Shown here piece by piece: positions 33,265-41,240 of a stretch of DNA of 64,000 bases (its first letter is position 1; every line of letters starts with the position of its first letter). Below the pieces are notes generated by a model that worked only from the letters and a program-made list of their open reading frames with translations, ran no database searches and was not told the DNA's origin. The translations under genes and the position numbers were made by a program. This stretch comes from Thermopolyspora sp040678635 (GTDB lineage Bacteria; Actinomycetota; Actinomycetes; Streptosporangiales; Streptosporangiaceae): assembly GCF_040678635.1 (NCBI RefSeq), contig NZ_JBFATZ010000025.1, forward strand, positions 40,406 to 104,405, read 5' to 3'.

Positions 33265-34218
33265 TCAGTCCTCTTCCTCTTCCTCTCCCTCGAACATGTC
33301 GCCGATCTCGTCGATCACCTCGGCGGCGATCATGCCGCCCACCACTCCGGCGGCTCCGGCCGCGGCGACGGTCCCGAGGTCGTGCCCGCCGTGGTGGGAG
33401 TCGTGGTCGTAGGGGTCGTGGTGGCCGCCGTACCCGCCGTGTCCGCCGTGCTGCGCGAGCGCGGTGAGCCAGCCGTTGATCTCGGCGGCCCAGTCGCGGT
33501 GCAGGGCCTCCTCGTGGCTCGCCCGCCAGCGGCCGAAGGAGTCGCCGGAGTAGCCCGAGTGGCCGCCGCGCGCGTCGGCCTCCAGCACGATGTCCAGCCC
33601 GGCGGGGCTCGCGACGAAGGTCAGCTCGATCTCGTTGACCACGTGGGCGTACGCGGGCGGCGGGTAGAACTCGATCTCCTGGTAGAACGGCAGGTGCTGG
33701 TCGACGCCGTACAGGCTGCCCACCTCCAGGTCGGCGCCCTTGAACTGGAAGCCGAGCCGGGCGAACGCCTGGAGCACGACGTCCTGGGACGGCAGCGGGT
33801 TGACCCGTATGGCGTCGAGGTCGCCCTTGTCCACCGCCTTGGCGATCGCCAGCTCGGTGCGCACGCCCATGGCCATGCCGTGCAGCGGCTCGTTCCACAC
33901 CTCGGTGACCGGGGTCTCCCACGGCACCGGGAACTCGAACGGCAGGACGCGCTCCTCGCCGGTGCCGAGGCGGAACGGGCCGGACACCTCGGTCCGGTAG
34001 AACTCCATCAGGCCGGTCTGCTCACCCTCGCCGTGCTCAGCCTCGACCCGGGTGACGAGCCCGAGGGCGATGTACTCGATGTCGGCGTCGAAGTCGCCGC
34101 CCTTGAGCCGGACCTCGCCGCGCATCGTCTCGCCGGGCCGTACCCCGGGGGTGGCCAGGACCGTGTCCACCGACGGCGCGCCGACACCGAACGCTCCGAG
34201 CAACCGTTTGAAGACCAC
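33265..34218 (-). CDS. Spo0M-family sporulation-control protein
   Basis: A 317-residue arrestin-fold protein, GTG start with GGAGGGAA upstream. Family landmarks are KRLLGAFGVGAPSVDTVL at the N-terminus, RPGETMRGEVRLKGGDFDAD, YRTEVSGPFRLGTGEE, VLPFEFPVPWETPVT and ELAIAKAVDKGDLDAI. The C-terminal third adds a His/Gly-rich segment (GGHGGYGGHHDPYDHDSHHG) followed by a hydrophobic AAAGAAGVVGGMIAAEVID and an acidic end EGEEEEED. Spo0M proteins influence sporulation and cell division; they are common in spore-forming actinomycetes. The His-rich tail could bind metal. Confidence 0.9.
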   Translation of the reverse strand: MVFKRLLGAFGVGAPSVDTVLATPGVRPGETMRGEVRLKGGDFDADIEYIALGLVTRVEAEHGEGEQTGLMEFYRTEVSGPFRLGTGEERVLPFEFPVPWETPVTEVWNEPLHGMAMGVRTELAIAKAVDKGDLDAIRVNPLPSQDVVLQAFARLGFQFKGADLEVGSLYGVDQHLPFYQEIEFYPPPAYAHVVNEIELTFVASPAGLDIVLEADARGGHSGYSGDSFGRWRASHEEALHRDWAAEINGWLTALAQHGGHGGYGGHHDPYDHDSHHGGHDLGTVAAAGAAGVVGGMIAAEVIDEIGDMFEGEEEEED

Positions 34219-34502
34219 GACTTCCCTCCTGCGTGCAAAATGTGATCGCCGTTCGAACGATCACCGAGGCGGGAGGGTTCCCGCCCTGTCCAGGGTCGCC
34301 GGACACGGCCGCGCCAGGAAGCGGAACGGCCGTATCGGCGGGGATGAAGGCAATTTGTAGCGCGCCGGATACCATCCGTTTCGCGGGGAATCGCCCCACA
34401 GGTCACGTTCGGCGGGCCGCTGCGGTGATCTACCGGCACGCCATCGGGAGGAAGGAGCCCGGGCAGACCGGTCGCGGGGAGGGCCGCGGCCCCGGCGGGG
34501 CG

Positions 34503-35831
34503 TCAGCCGCCGTTTCCGGGCGCCGGGTCCGGCTCGTAGTTGTCGGGGACGCCGTCGTGGTCGCGGTCGGCCATCTCCTGCTCGTGGATGCGCCGGTAGA
34601 CGCGATCGCGCAGGTGCAGAATCACCATCGCCAGCAGCACCGCCGCCAGCGAGCCAGCCAGGACCGCCAGCTTGACCTGGTCGTTCCTGTCGGTGCCGAT
34701 GCCGAACGCCAGCTCGCCGATGAGCAGCGACACCGTGAACCCGATCCCGCCCAGCACCGATAGGCCGAGCACGTCCACCCAGCTCAGGTCCTCGTCCAGG
34801 TCGGCGTGGCTGAAGCGGGCCACCAGCCAGGTGGCCAGCATGATCCCGACGGGTTTGCCCACGACGAGCCCGACGATCACCCCGATCGCGACCGGGTCGC
34901 TCAGCACCGCGCCCAGACCGGTCACGCCGCCCAGCGGCACCCCCACCGACAACAACGCGAACACCGGTACGGCGAAGCCCGCCGACAGCGGCCGGAACCG
35001 GTGCTCGAAGTGCTCGGCCAGGCCCGGCCCGGCCTCCGGCCCGCCCGCCTTCTCGCTGCGCACCACCGGCACGGCCAGCGCCAGCAGCACCCCGGCGACG
35101 GTGGCGTGCACCCCCGAGGCGTGCACCAGCGTCCAGGTGGCGACGGCGAGTGGCAGCAGCAGCCACCAGGAACGCACCCGGCGCTGCACCAGCGCGGTGA
35201 ACGCCGCCAGCGGCACCAGCGCCGCCGCCAGCAGCCCCGGCACGAGGTCGTCGGTGTAGAACAGCGCGATGATGACGATGGCGATCAAATCGTCTACCAC
35301 GGCGAGCGTGAGCAGGAAAGTGCGCAGGGCCGTCGGCAGGAACCGCCCGATGACCGCGAGCACGGCCAGCGCGAACGCGATGTCGGTCGCGGTCGGGATC
35401 GCCCACCCCGCCGCGGCGCCCTCGGTGCCACGCGTGATCGCCAGATACAGCAGGGCCGGCACGATCATCCCGCCCACGGCGGCGGCGACAGGAACCGCAG
35501 CCTGCCGTACGTCCCGCAGATCGCCGACCACGAACTCGCGCTTAAGCTCCAGACCCGCGACGAAGAAGAAGATCGCCAGCAGCCCGTCGGCGGCCCAGGT
35601 GGCCAGGCTCAGGTCCAGGTGCAGCGCGGCGGGACCAATCGTGAACTCGCGTACCGTGTCGTAAGAGCCGGCCCAGGGCGAGTTCGCCCAGATCATCGCC
35701 GTCAGCGCCCCCGCCAGCAGCAACGCCCCACCCACGGTCTCCTGCCGGAGAATGTCGGCGACCCGGCGCGTCTCGCTCCAGGACCCTCGACCGAACAGGA
35801 CAAACTGCCGCCGCTTGCCGCGCACGCCCAT
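34503..35831 (-). CDS. nhaA: Na+/H+ antiporter NhaA
   Basis: A 442-residue twelve-span antiporter; ATG at 35831 with GGAG nine bases ahead (the open frame extends further but without RBS). Motifs: LLAIFFFVAGLELKREFVVG, IPTATDIAFALAVLAVIGRF (Asp133 equivalent), LTLAVVDDLIAIVIIALFY (the Asp163-Asp164 pair) and VLGGIGFTVSLLIGELAFG. It exchanges Na+ or Li+ for protons across the membrane. The C-terminus ends ADRDHDGVPDNYEPDP, a thrombospondin-type-3-like calcium loop not found in the E. coli protein. Confidence 0.95.
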   Translation of the reverse strand: MGVRGKRRQFVLFGRGSWSETRRVADILRQETVGGALLLAGALTAMIWANSPWAGSYDTVREFTIGPAALHLDLSLATWAADGLLAIFFFVAGLELKREFVVGDLRDVRQAAVPVAAAVGGMIVPALLYLAITRGTEGAAAGWAIPTATDIAFALAVLAVIGRFLPTALRTFLLTLAVVDDLIAIVIIALFYTDDLVPGLLAAALVPLAAFTALVQRRVRSWWLLLPLAVATWTLVHASGVHATVAGVLLALAVPVVRSEKAGGPEAGPGLAEHFEHRFRPLSAGFAVPVFALLSVGVPLGGVTGLGAVLSDPVAIGVIVGLVVGKPVGIMLATWLVARFSHADLDEDLSWVDVLGLSVLGGIGFTVSLLIGELAFGIGTDRNDQVKLAVLAGSLAAVLLAMVILHLRDRVYRRIHEQEMADRDHDGVPDNYEPDPAPGNGG

Positions 35832-36128
35832 AAAAACTCCGATGGCCGGAAGTGTCTCGTCGTCGCCGACCAGACTTCCCGGCACACCACATTTATTGTA
35901 CCCGACCGATCGGAAAACAGTCGTTTGGGAAGGAAAAGGGACGAAGTCGCCGCCTTTGGCTCGCACGCCCGAACGCCAGGGCTCGATGCCACCCCCGGCG
36001 ACCAGCGGCCCGAGGACAGCATCGCCCGGAACCGCCAAGAGCCGCCGAAGGTCATCGCCACCGACGAGAGAAGCACGACCGGAGGAGCGGGCGGGACGAA
36101 ACCGGGCAGCGGGCATCGGACGTGGCAT

Positions 36129-36221
36129 TCATTGGGGGGAGCGGCGGACGACGGTGCCGGTGAGGCAGGCGTGTTCGGCCGCCCAGACGACGCGGTGGGT
36201 GGCGAGGCTCTCGGCCGCGTC
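36129..36221 (-). pseudogene. C-terminal remnant, possibly Gfo/Idh/MocA oxidoreductase
   Basis: Thirty codons before a TGA at 36129 read ESLATHRVVWAAEHACLTG and then TVVRRSPQ. This resembles the last helix of sugar oxidoreductases of the Gfo/Idh/MocA family (pattern a..a..v.eAa..s...G..V). Everything upstream in this frame is non-coding, and an unrelated fragment begins at once on the other strand. The similarity is short, so the family is tentative. Confidence 0.4.
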
Positions 36222-36242
36222 GGTGGGCAGGGCGGTGGGGTC

Positions 36243-36402
36243 CCCGCTCTCCGCCGGGCTGGCCTCATTGCAGGGCCAGTTCCAGGCCGACTGCCCGGTG
36301 CTGATGGCCGGGTCGCTGCTCGCCTCGCTGCCGGTGATCGTCGTGTTCGTCCTGCCGCAACGCCAGTTCATTCAGGGCATCGCCCACACCGGCGTCAAAG
36401 GC
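36243..36402 (+). pseudogene. C-terminal remnant of a sugar ABC transporter permease (MalG/CUT1 type)
   Basis: The frame reads LSAGLASLQGQFQADCPVLM, AGSLLASLPVIVVFVLPQ and RQFIQGIAHTGVKG, the usual last span and KG ending of CUT1 permeases. No upstream permease body exists, and the original stop is lost. It sits tail-to-tail against the oxidoreductase-like fragment, suggesting a deletion of a former sugar locus. Confidence 0.65.
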
Positions 36403-36420
36403 CGAGCGCGTCATGACGGG

Positions 36421-37101
36421 TCACCGGGCGCAGGCGCGTGCGACGTAGACGAGGTCGGGGCAGCCGCGGGGGCGGGGGGTCGTCACTGTCTCGACGCCGT
36501 TGAAGCGGTCGCGCAGGCGCTGTTCGTAGGCCGGGTCGGGGCGGGCGCACCATACGGCCAGTACGCCGCCGGGGCGCAGGCGGCGGGCCAGCAGGTTCAT
36601 GCCTCGATCGGCGTAGATGTCGGCGTTTGTCTCGAATACCAGCCAGTCCGAGCCGTTGTCGGTGTCGAGGCAGATCGCGTCGTAGCGATCGGGGGTGCGG
36701 TCCAGCCAGTCCAGGATGTCGGACTCGATCACTCGGACGCGGGGGTCGGCGAGGGCGGCGCCGGTGATGTGGCGCAGGAATCGGTGGTGCCAGTCGATGA
36801 CGGACGCCTCGATCTCCACGACGTCGATGGCGGCCAGGCGCTTGTGGGCGATGGCGCGGACGAGGGAGAAGCCGACGCCGAGGCCGCCGATGAGCAGGCG
36901 TGGCCTGGGGGCGGCGCATCTGGCCAGGGCGGCGTCGATGAGGAGTCGCTCGGACGTTCCGTCCGAGGTGTCCATGAGGAACACGCCGTTGCTGATGATT
37001 TCGAACCGGCCGTTGACCTGCCGGAGCACCGACTCCCCGCGAGGGCCTCGCACTCGGTCGAGGACCTTGGGCGCGCCGTATCGGTCGTCGGTGAGCGTCA
37101 T
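36421..37101 (-). CDS. Spermidine synthase-like methyltransferase-fold protein
   Basis: A 226-residue protein; ATG at 37101 after GAAGGAG. SAM-binding fold: RLLIGGLGVGFSLVRAI near residue 68, AIDVVEIEASVIDWH near 90, VIESDILDWLDR near 121, DAICLDTDNGSDWLVFE near 137, and LLARRLRPGGVLAVWCARPD near 170. The GG-D-G pattern resembles spermidine/spermine synthases, but the aminopropyl-site residues are not clearly conserved. Stand-alone orphan spermidine synthase-like proteins are common in actinobacteria with unknown substrates. Confidence 0.82.
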   Translation of the reverse strand: MTLTDDRYGAPKVLDRVRGPRGESVLRQVNGRFEIISNGVFLMDTSDGTSERLLIDAALARCAAPRPRLLIGGLGVGFSLVRAIAHKRLAAIDVVEIEASVIDWHHRFLRHITGAALADPRVRVIESDILDWLDRTPDRYDAICLDTDNGSDWLVFETNADIYADRGMNLLARRLRPGGVLAVWCARPDPAYEQRLRDRFNGVETVTTPRPRGCPDLVYVARACAR

Positions 37102-37282
37102 GCGGATGTTCTCCTTCCGCCGGGGACCTCCTTTCGGTGGGAACCGTACCGCCAAACGAGCAGCGTGATTCGTTGTTCGGCGGCGTCCGGGCCGGATGTT
37201 GGGCTGATGCTGTCCGTTGGATGGGGCGAGCGGGTGTGGTTCGCCTCTCCGCAGCCGGATCCGTCGTGATCGGGGGCAGAGG

Positions 37283-38101
37283 TCAGCGGATCGTGACGAC
37301 CTTGAGGAAGTGGGCCACGACCTCGGCCATGGCGGTGCGGGCGGGGGCGAGGTAGCGGCGGGGGTCGACCTGGCCGGGGAGTGCCTGCCGTACGGCGTCG
37401 GTGAAGGCGATGTTGAGGGCGGTGCCGATGTTGATTTTGGCCATGCCCCCGCGTACGGCCCGGCGTAGTTCGTCGTCGGGTACGCCGGAGGAGCCGTGCA
37501 GTACCAGCGGCACCGGGAGGGCGGCGCTCAACTCGGCGATGAGGGCGTGGTCGAGCCGGGCGGTGCGCTCGGTCATCGCGTGCGAGCTGCCCACGGCGAC
37601 GGCGAGCGCGTCCACGCCGGTCGCGGCGACGAACGCCGTGGCCTCCCCCGGGTCGGTCCGCGCGCCGGGCGCGTGCGCGCCGTCCTTGCCGCCGACCTCG
37701 CCCAGCTCGGCCTCCACCCACAGGCCGCGCTCGTGCGCCCAGGCGGCGGCCTCGGCGGTGCGGGCCACGTTGTCGGCGTACTCCAGCTTGGACCCGTCGT
37801 ACATGATCGACCCGAAGTCGTGGTCGGCCGCCTGTCGCAGCAGGTCGAGGTCGGTGACGTGGTCCAGGTGCAGCGCGATCTCGGCCGACGACGCCCGCGC
37901 GACGGCGGCTGTCGCCGCGGCGATCGGGCCGAGCCGCCCGCCGTGGAACTTGACCGCGTTCTCGCTGATCTGGCAGATGACCGGCGTCCCGGCCTCCTCG
38001 GCCCCGGCCACGATCGCCTCGGCGTGTTCCAGCGTGATCACGTTGAAGGCGGCGACGCCGCGTCCGGCGGCGACCAGGTCGCCGGTCTTCACCAGGGGCA
38101 T
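37283..38101 (-). CDS. Class II tagatose/fructose-bisphosphate aldolase
   Basis: A 272-residue aldolase; ATG behind AAGGAG. Zinc and substrate motifs in order: GVAAFNVITLEHAEAIV, EIALHLDHVTDLDLLRQA with the DH metal pair near residue 80, FGSIMYDGSKLEYADN, VEAELGEVGGKDG, DALAVAVGSSHAM and PLVLHGSSGVPDDELRRAV, then GGMAKINIGTALN. Length and motifs fit the KbaY/GatY and short FbaA groups. It follows the SIS-domain gene on the same strand (170-bp gap with repeats). With AgaS-like and PfkB partners the most likely substrate is tagatose-1,6-bisphosphate, though fructose-1,6-bisphosphate is possible. Confidence 0.9.
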   Translation of the reverse strand: MPLVKTGDLVAAGRGVAAFNVITLEHAEAIVAGAEEAGTPVICQISENAVKFHGGRLGPIAAATAAVARASSAEIALHLDHVTDLDLLRQAADHDFGSIMYDGSKLEYADNVARTAEAAAWAHERGLWVEAELGEVGGKDGAHAPGARTDPGEATAFVAATGVDALAVAVGSSHAMTERTARLDHALIAELSAALPVPLVLHGSSGVPDDELRRAVRGGMAKINIGTALNIAFTDAVRQALPGQVDPRRYLAPARTAMAEVVAHFLKVVTIR

Positions 38102-38212
38102 GGGGAACTCCTTGCGTATGACGCCCGCCGCGTCGGGGGCGCGGGCGCCCCCGGGGGTCACGCGGGGCCGGGACGTCAGGGTCGTGCGGGTGGGACACCG
38201 CCGCGATCCCCT

Positions 38213-38261
38213 GCGGTGTCGGGTGGTGTCGGGTGGTGTCGGGTGGTGTCGGGGTGGTGTC
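38213..38261. repeat. Tandem 10-bp repeat (about 4.5 units)
   Basis: GGGTGGTGTC occurs three times exactly (38221-38250) with a partial unit before and a one-base-longer unit after. It lies just after the stop of the SIS gene, in the gap before the aldolase gene. Copy number would be prone to slippage. Confidence 0.9.
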
Positions 38262-38271
38262 GGGGCGGCGA

Positions 38272-39156
38272 TCAGGCGAGGACCACCGAGCGGGAGAGGT
38301 TGCGGGGCTGGTCCGGGTCGAGGCCCTTGGCCTCGGCGAGCTCGACGGCGAGCCGCTGGACGCGGATCAGGTCCGCCACCGGATCGAGCTGCGAGACCGA
38401 GACGATCGCGCCGGTCCGCGCCACCTCGTCGGCGAGCCCGGCGGGCGGCTCGCCGAAGAACCAGACGACGCTGCCGGAGTCGGTCACGCTGATCGGGCCG
38501 TGCCGGTACTCCATCGCCGGATACGACTCGGTCCACGACCCGGACGCCTCCCGGACCTTCAGCGCCGCCTCGTTCGCGATCCCGACGCTCCACCCCGTGC
38601 CCAGGAACGTGAACTGGGTACGGCCCGCCGCCCCCGCCGGCGGCGCCGCGGCGATCGCCTCGGCGGCCTGGCCGGGCAGGCCATCGGGCAGCACCGAGGG
38701 TTCGGACAGGGCCAGATGCGCGCGCAGGAGGGTCAGCGCGGACGTCGCGAACCGCGTCTGCACGACCGACTTCTCGTCGGCGAAGGACAGGTCGATCACC
38801 ACGTCGGCCACGTCCGAGATCGGCGTGGCAGGGTCGCCGGTGAGCGCCGTCGTCGGCCGCGAGACGCCCCGCAGCAGTTCCAGCACCTCGGTCGTGGTGC
38901 CGGAGCGGCAGATCGTCACCACCCGGTCGTAGCCGCGCCGCCGGGGGAACTCCGAGGCCGCGAAGGCGTCGGTCTCCCCCAGCCCGGCGGACTCGCGCAG
39001 TCCCGCGTACGCCTGCGCCATGAACAGCGAGGTGCCGCACCCGACCACGGCCACGCGCTCCCCGGGAGCGGGCAGCCCCTCGACGGACCCGGCGAGCTCG
39101 ATGGCCCGGTCCCAGCAATCCGGCTGGCTCGCGATCTCCCCCGCGACGAACGTCAT
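38272..39156 (-). CDS. SIS-domain sugar isomerase/deaminase (AgaS-like)
   Basis: A 294-residue protein with two SIS domains, like the isomerase half of GlmS. VAVVGCGTSLFMAQAYAGL near residue 35 and TICRSGTTTEVLELLRG near 80 form the first sugar-phosphate site. LGTGWSVGIANEAALKVREA near 190 and YPAMEYRHGPISVTDSG near 217 form the second, with the Glu and His used in aldose-ketose conversion. Domain order and the AMEYRHGP motif match AgaS-type galactosamine-6-phosphate deaminase/isomerases; fructosamine-6-phosphate deglycase (FrlB) is the main alternative. It is transcribed ahead of the aldolase. Confidence 0.85.
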   Translation of the reverse strand: MTFVAGEIASQPDCWDRAIELAGSVEGLPAPGERVAVVGCGTSLFMAQAYAGLRESAGLGETDAFAASEFPRRRGYDRVVTICRSGTTTEVLELLRGVSRPTTALTGDPATPISDVADVVIDLSFADEKSVVQTRFATSALTLLRAHLALSEPSVLPDGLPGQAAEAIAAAPPAGAAGRTQFTFLGTGWSVGIANEAALKVREASGSWTESYPAMEYRHGPISVTDSGSVVWFFGEPPAGLADEVARTGAIVSVSQLDPVADLIRVQRLAVELAEAKGLDPDQPRNLSRSVVLA

Positions 39157-39191
39157 CTCACACCTCTGACGCGCAGTTATGAGTGATTTGC

Positions 39192-39209
39192 GACTTAAAC
39201 GTACAAGTC
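39192..39209. promoter_or_regulatory. Inverted repeat upstream of the SIS gene, candidate operator
   Basis: GACTT-N8-AAGTC lies 36 bp upstream of the SIS gene start, in an A/T-rich patch of an otherwise GC-rich gap. On the minus strand it overlaps TTGTAC and precedes CATAAC, a weak promoter pair. The adjacent DeoR-type regulator is the natural candidate to bind it. Confidence 0.45.
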
Positions 39210-39286
39210 CGCTCACAGCCGCGCAAGAACGTCTCGCCATCGAGGTCAGCAGGCGTGCGCCCCCCACGGGAGGCGGGGCCGTCCGG

Positions 39287-40045
39287 TCAGACGGTGGTGA
39301 CGGTGACCCCGGCGTCGGCGATGGCCGCCAGGTGGGTCTCGGAGGCGCCCGCGTCGGTGATGAGGCGGTGGACGTCGCTCAGCGGGCAGATCTTGGCGAA
39401 CGTGACCTTGCCGATCTTGGTGTGGTCGGCCACCACGATGATCTCGCCGCTGCTGCGGGCGAAGGCGCGGTCGGTGGCCGCCTCCAGGTGGTCGTGGGTG
39501 GTGCAGCCGTGCCCGGCGCTGATGCCGTCCACGCCGAGGAAGGTCACGTCGGTGTGGTAGTCGGCGAGCGTCTTCTCCGCGATCGGCCCGACCAGCTCGT
39601 AGCTCTCGCTGCGCGCGTTGCCGCCGATCACGACCAGCGTGGCGTGCTTGTGCAGCACGACCTCGGCGGCGATGTTCACCGCGTTGGTGACGATGGTGAT
39701 CGGCCCGCGCTCCACCAGCCGCCGCGCCACCTCGGTGGTCGTGGTGCCGCCGGTGAGGCCGACCACCGCGCCGACCGGCACCAGGTCGGCCGCGGCCTTG
39801 GCGATGGCCCGCTTCTCCGGCCGGCGGCTCTCCATGCGGTGCTGGATCGGCACCTCGATGCTGAGCCCGCCGAGGACCGCCCCGCCGTGCGTGCGGCGCA
39901 GCAGGTTCCGCTCGCTCAGATGCTGCAGATCGCGTCGCACGGTGGCCCCGGAGACGTTCAGCAGCCTGGACAGCTCGTTGACGTCGATGCTGCCCCGCTC
40001 CGCGACATGCTCAAGTATCCGCGCATGACGCTCAGTTCTCAGCAT
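39287..40045 (-). CDS. DeoR/GlpR-family transcriptional regulator
   Basis: A 252-residue repressor-type protein. N-terminal winged helix: RTERHARILEHVAERGSIDV, NELSRLLNVSGATVRRDLQH, RRTHGGAVL. The C-terminal DeoR sensor domain has VVGLTGGTTTTEVARRL, ITIVTNAVNIAAEV and FLGVDGISAGHGCTT, the sugar-phosphate site. It lies between the divergent halves of the sugar locus and likely answers to a phosphorylated intermediate such as tagatose-6-phosphate or galactosamine-6-phosphate. The start was set at the MLRTER methionine, as the upstream part is not conserved-looking. Confidence 0.92.
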   Translation of the reverse strand: MLRTERHARILEHVAERGSIDVNELSRLLNVSGATVRRDLQHLSERNLLRRTHGGAVLGGLSIEVPIQHRMESRRPEKRAIAKAAADLVPVGAVVGLTGGTTTTEVARRLVERGPITIVTNAVNIAAEVVLHKHATLVVIGGNARSESYELVGPIAEKTLADYHTDVTFLGVDGISAGHGCTTHDHLEAATDRAFARSSGEIIVVADHTKIGKVTFAKICPLSDVHRLITDAGASETHLAAIADAGVTVTTV

Positions 40046-40147
40046 CCCATGAGCATAACCGGCCCCACCCCGTCGCCCGGTACACGTTTTGCGCAGCGAT
40101 ACGGCGAAGCACACAGGATCGGCGGAGATCCATGCACATTCACGCTC

Positions 40148-40193
40148 TTGACATGAGCAGTTTTGCTCGATTTACTCCGAGTCACGCTGGAGT
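40148..40193 (+). promoter_or_regulatory. Strong promoter with palindromes ahead of the GH114 gene
   Basis: TTGACA (40148-40153) and TTTACT (40171-40176) with a 17-bp spacer. The spacer itself is the inverted repeat GAGCA-GTTT-TGCTC (40155-40168), an ideal repressor position. A second inverted repeat ACTCC-N10-GGAGT (40174-40193) overlaps the -10 and start site. The predicted leader is about 137 nt. Confidence 0.7.
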
Positions 40194-40319
40194 TGAACAC
40201 TCCGCGCAGAGGTACGCCTAGCCGGTAGGTGGCTGCGCCACGAGTCCGGCCCGAGTCGCCAGGATCGCTACGCGCATCCGAGGCGGGGACGTCCCCTCCA
40301 CTCACCTGGAGAGCGATAC

Positions 40320-41141
40320 ATGAGCCCCACCCCCGTTCGTGTCCGATTCCCCGGTTTCATCGCGGCGGTCGCCGTCGCCGTCGGCGCGGCCCTCGCCGCG
40401 ACCCTGCTCATCCCGCCCGCCACCGCGGCGGCGGTCACCCCGCCCCCGCCGGGGGCGAAGTTCGACTACCAGATCGGCGGCGCGTACACACCCCCTTCCG
40501 GGGTCACCGTCGTCAGCCGGGACCGCGGGGACGCCCCCGCGCCCGGCCTGTACAACATCTGCTACGTCAACGCCTTCCAGGTCCAGCCCGGCGAACAGGG
40601 CGACTGGGACGCCGATCTGCTGCTGCGCGACTCCGCCGGCCGGCTCGTGATCGACGAGGACTGGGGCGAGCCGCTGCTCGACCTGCGCACCGCCGACAAG
40701 CGGCAGCGCATCGCCGCCAAGGTCAACGGGTGGATCAGCGAGTGCGCCGACGACGGCTTTCAGGCGGTCGAACCGGACAATTACGACAGCTACACGCGTT
40801 CGAAGAACCTGGTGACCGCCGCCCACGCGCAGGCGTACATCCGCCTGCTGTCCGCCCACGCGCACGGCCAGGGCCTGGCGATCGCGCAGAAGAACACGGT
40901 CGAGCTGGCCGGCGACCGCGTCCAGAACGGCCTGGACTTCGCGATCGCGGAGGAGTGCGGCTACTACCGCGAGTGCGGTGACTACACCGCCGAGTTCGGC
41001 GACAACGTCATCGTGATCGAGTACACCTCCCAGGGTCTCTCCCGTGCCTGCTCGGGCTTCCGCAACCGGCTCAGCATCGTCCGCCGCGACGTGGACGTCT
41101 CCCCCGCGGGCAGCCCCGGCTACGTCTACCGGACCTGCTGA
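40320..41141 (+). CDS. Secreted endo-alpha-1,4-polygalactosaminidase (GH114)
   Basis: A 273-residue protein with a Sec signal (FIAAVAVAVGAALAATLL, then PPATAAA). GH114 features: FDYQIGGAYTPPSGV near residue 48, GLYNICYVNAFQVQPGEQGD near 76, KVNGWISECADDGFQAVEPD near 137 with NYDSY following (the conserved E-P-D-N acidic pair), AHGQGLAIAQKNTVE near 184 and FAIAEECGYYRECGDY near 208. It would cut alpha-1,4 galactosamine chains outside the cell. It heads the plus-strand sugar operon behind a strong promoter. Confidence 0.9.
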   Translation: MSPTPVRVRFPGFIAAVAVAVGAALAATLLIPPATAAAVTPPPPGAKFDYQIGGAYTPPSGVTVVSRDRGDAPAPGLYNICYVNAFQVQPGEQGDWDADLLLRDSAGRLVIDEDWGEPLLDLRTADKRQRIAAKVNGWISECADDGFQAVEPDNYDSYTRSKNLVTAAHAQAYIRLLSAHAHGQGLAIAQKNTVELAGDRVQNGLDFAIAEECGYYRECGDYTAEFGDNVIVIEYTSQGLSRACSGFRNRLSIVRRDVDVSPAGSPGYVYRTC

Positions 41142-41240
41142 CCCGCCCCCTGCCCATCCCATCCACCCGTCCCGCCTCCCGTCCAGTCAGCCCCCGATCT
41201 CACGCCCGCCGCCCGCCGTCGTTCCCCATCGGAGGTCCAG

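Noticed and set aside
38213..38261. Repeat considered as a CRISPR-like array
   Set aside because: Units are 10 bp, contiguous and without spacers; a simple tandem repeat.
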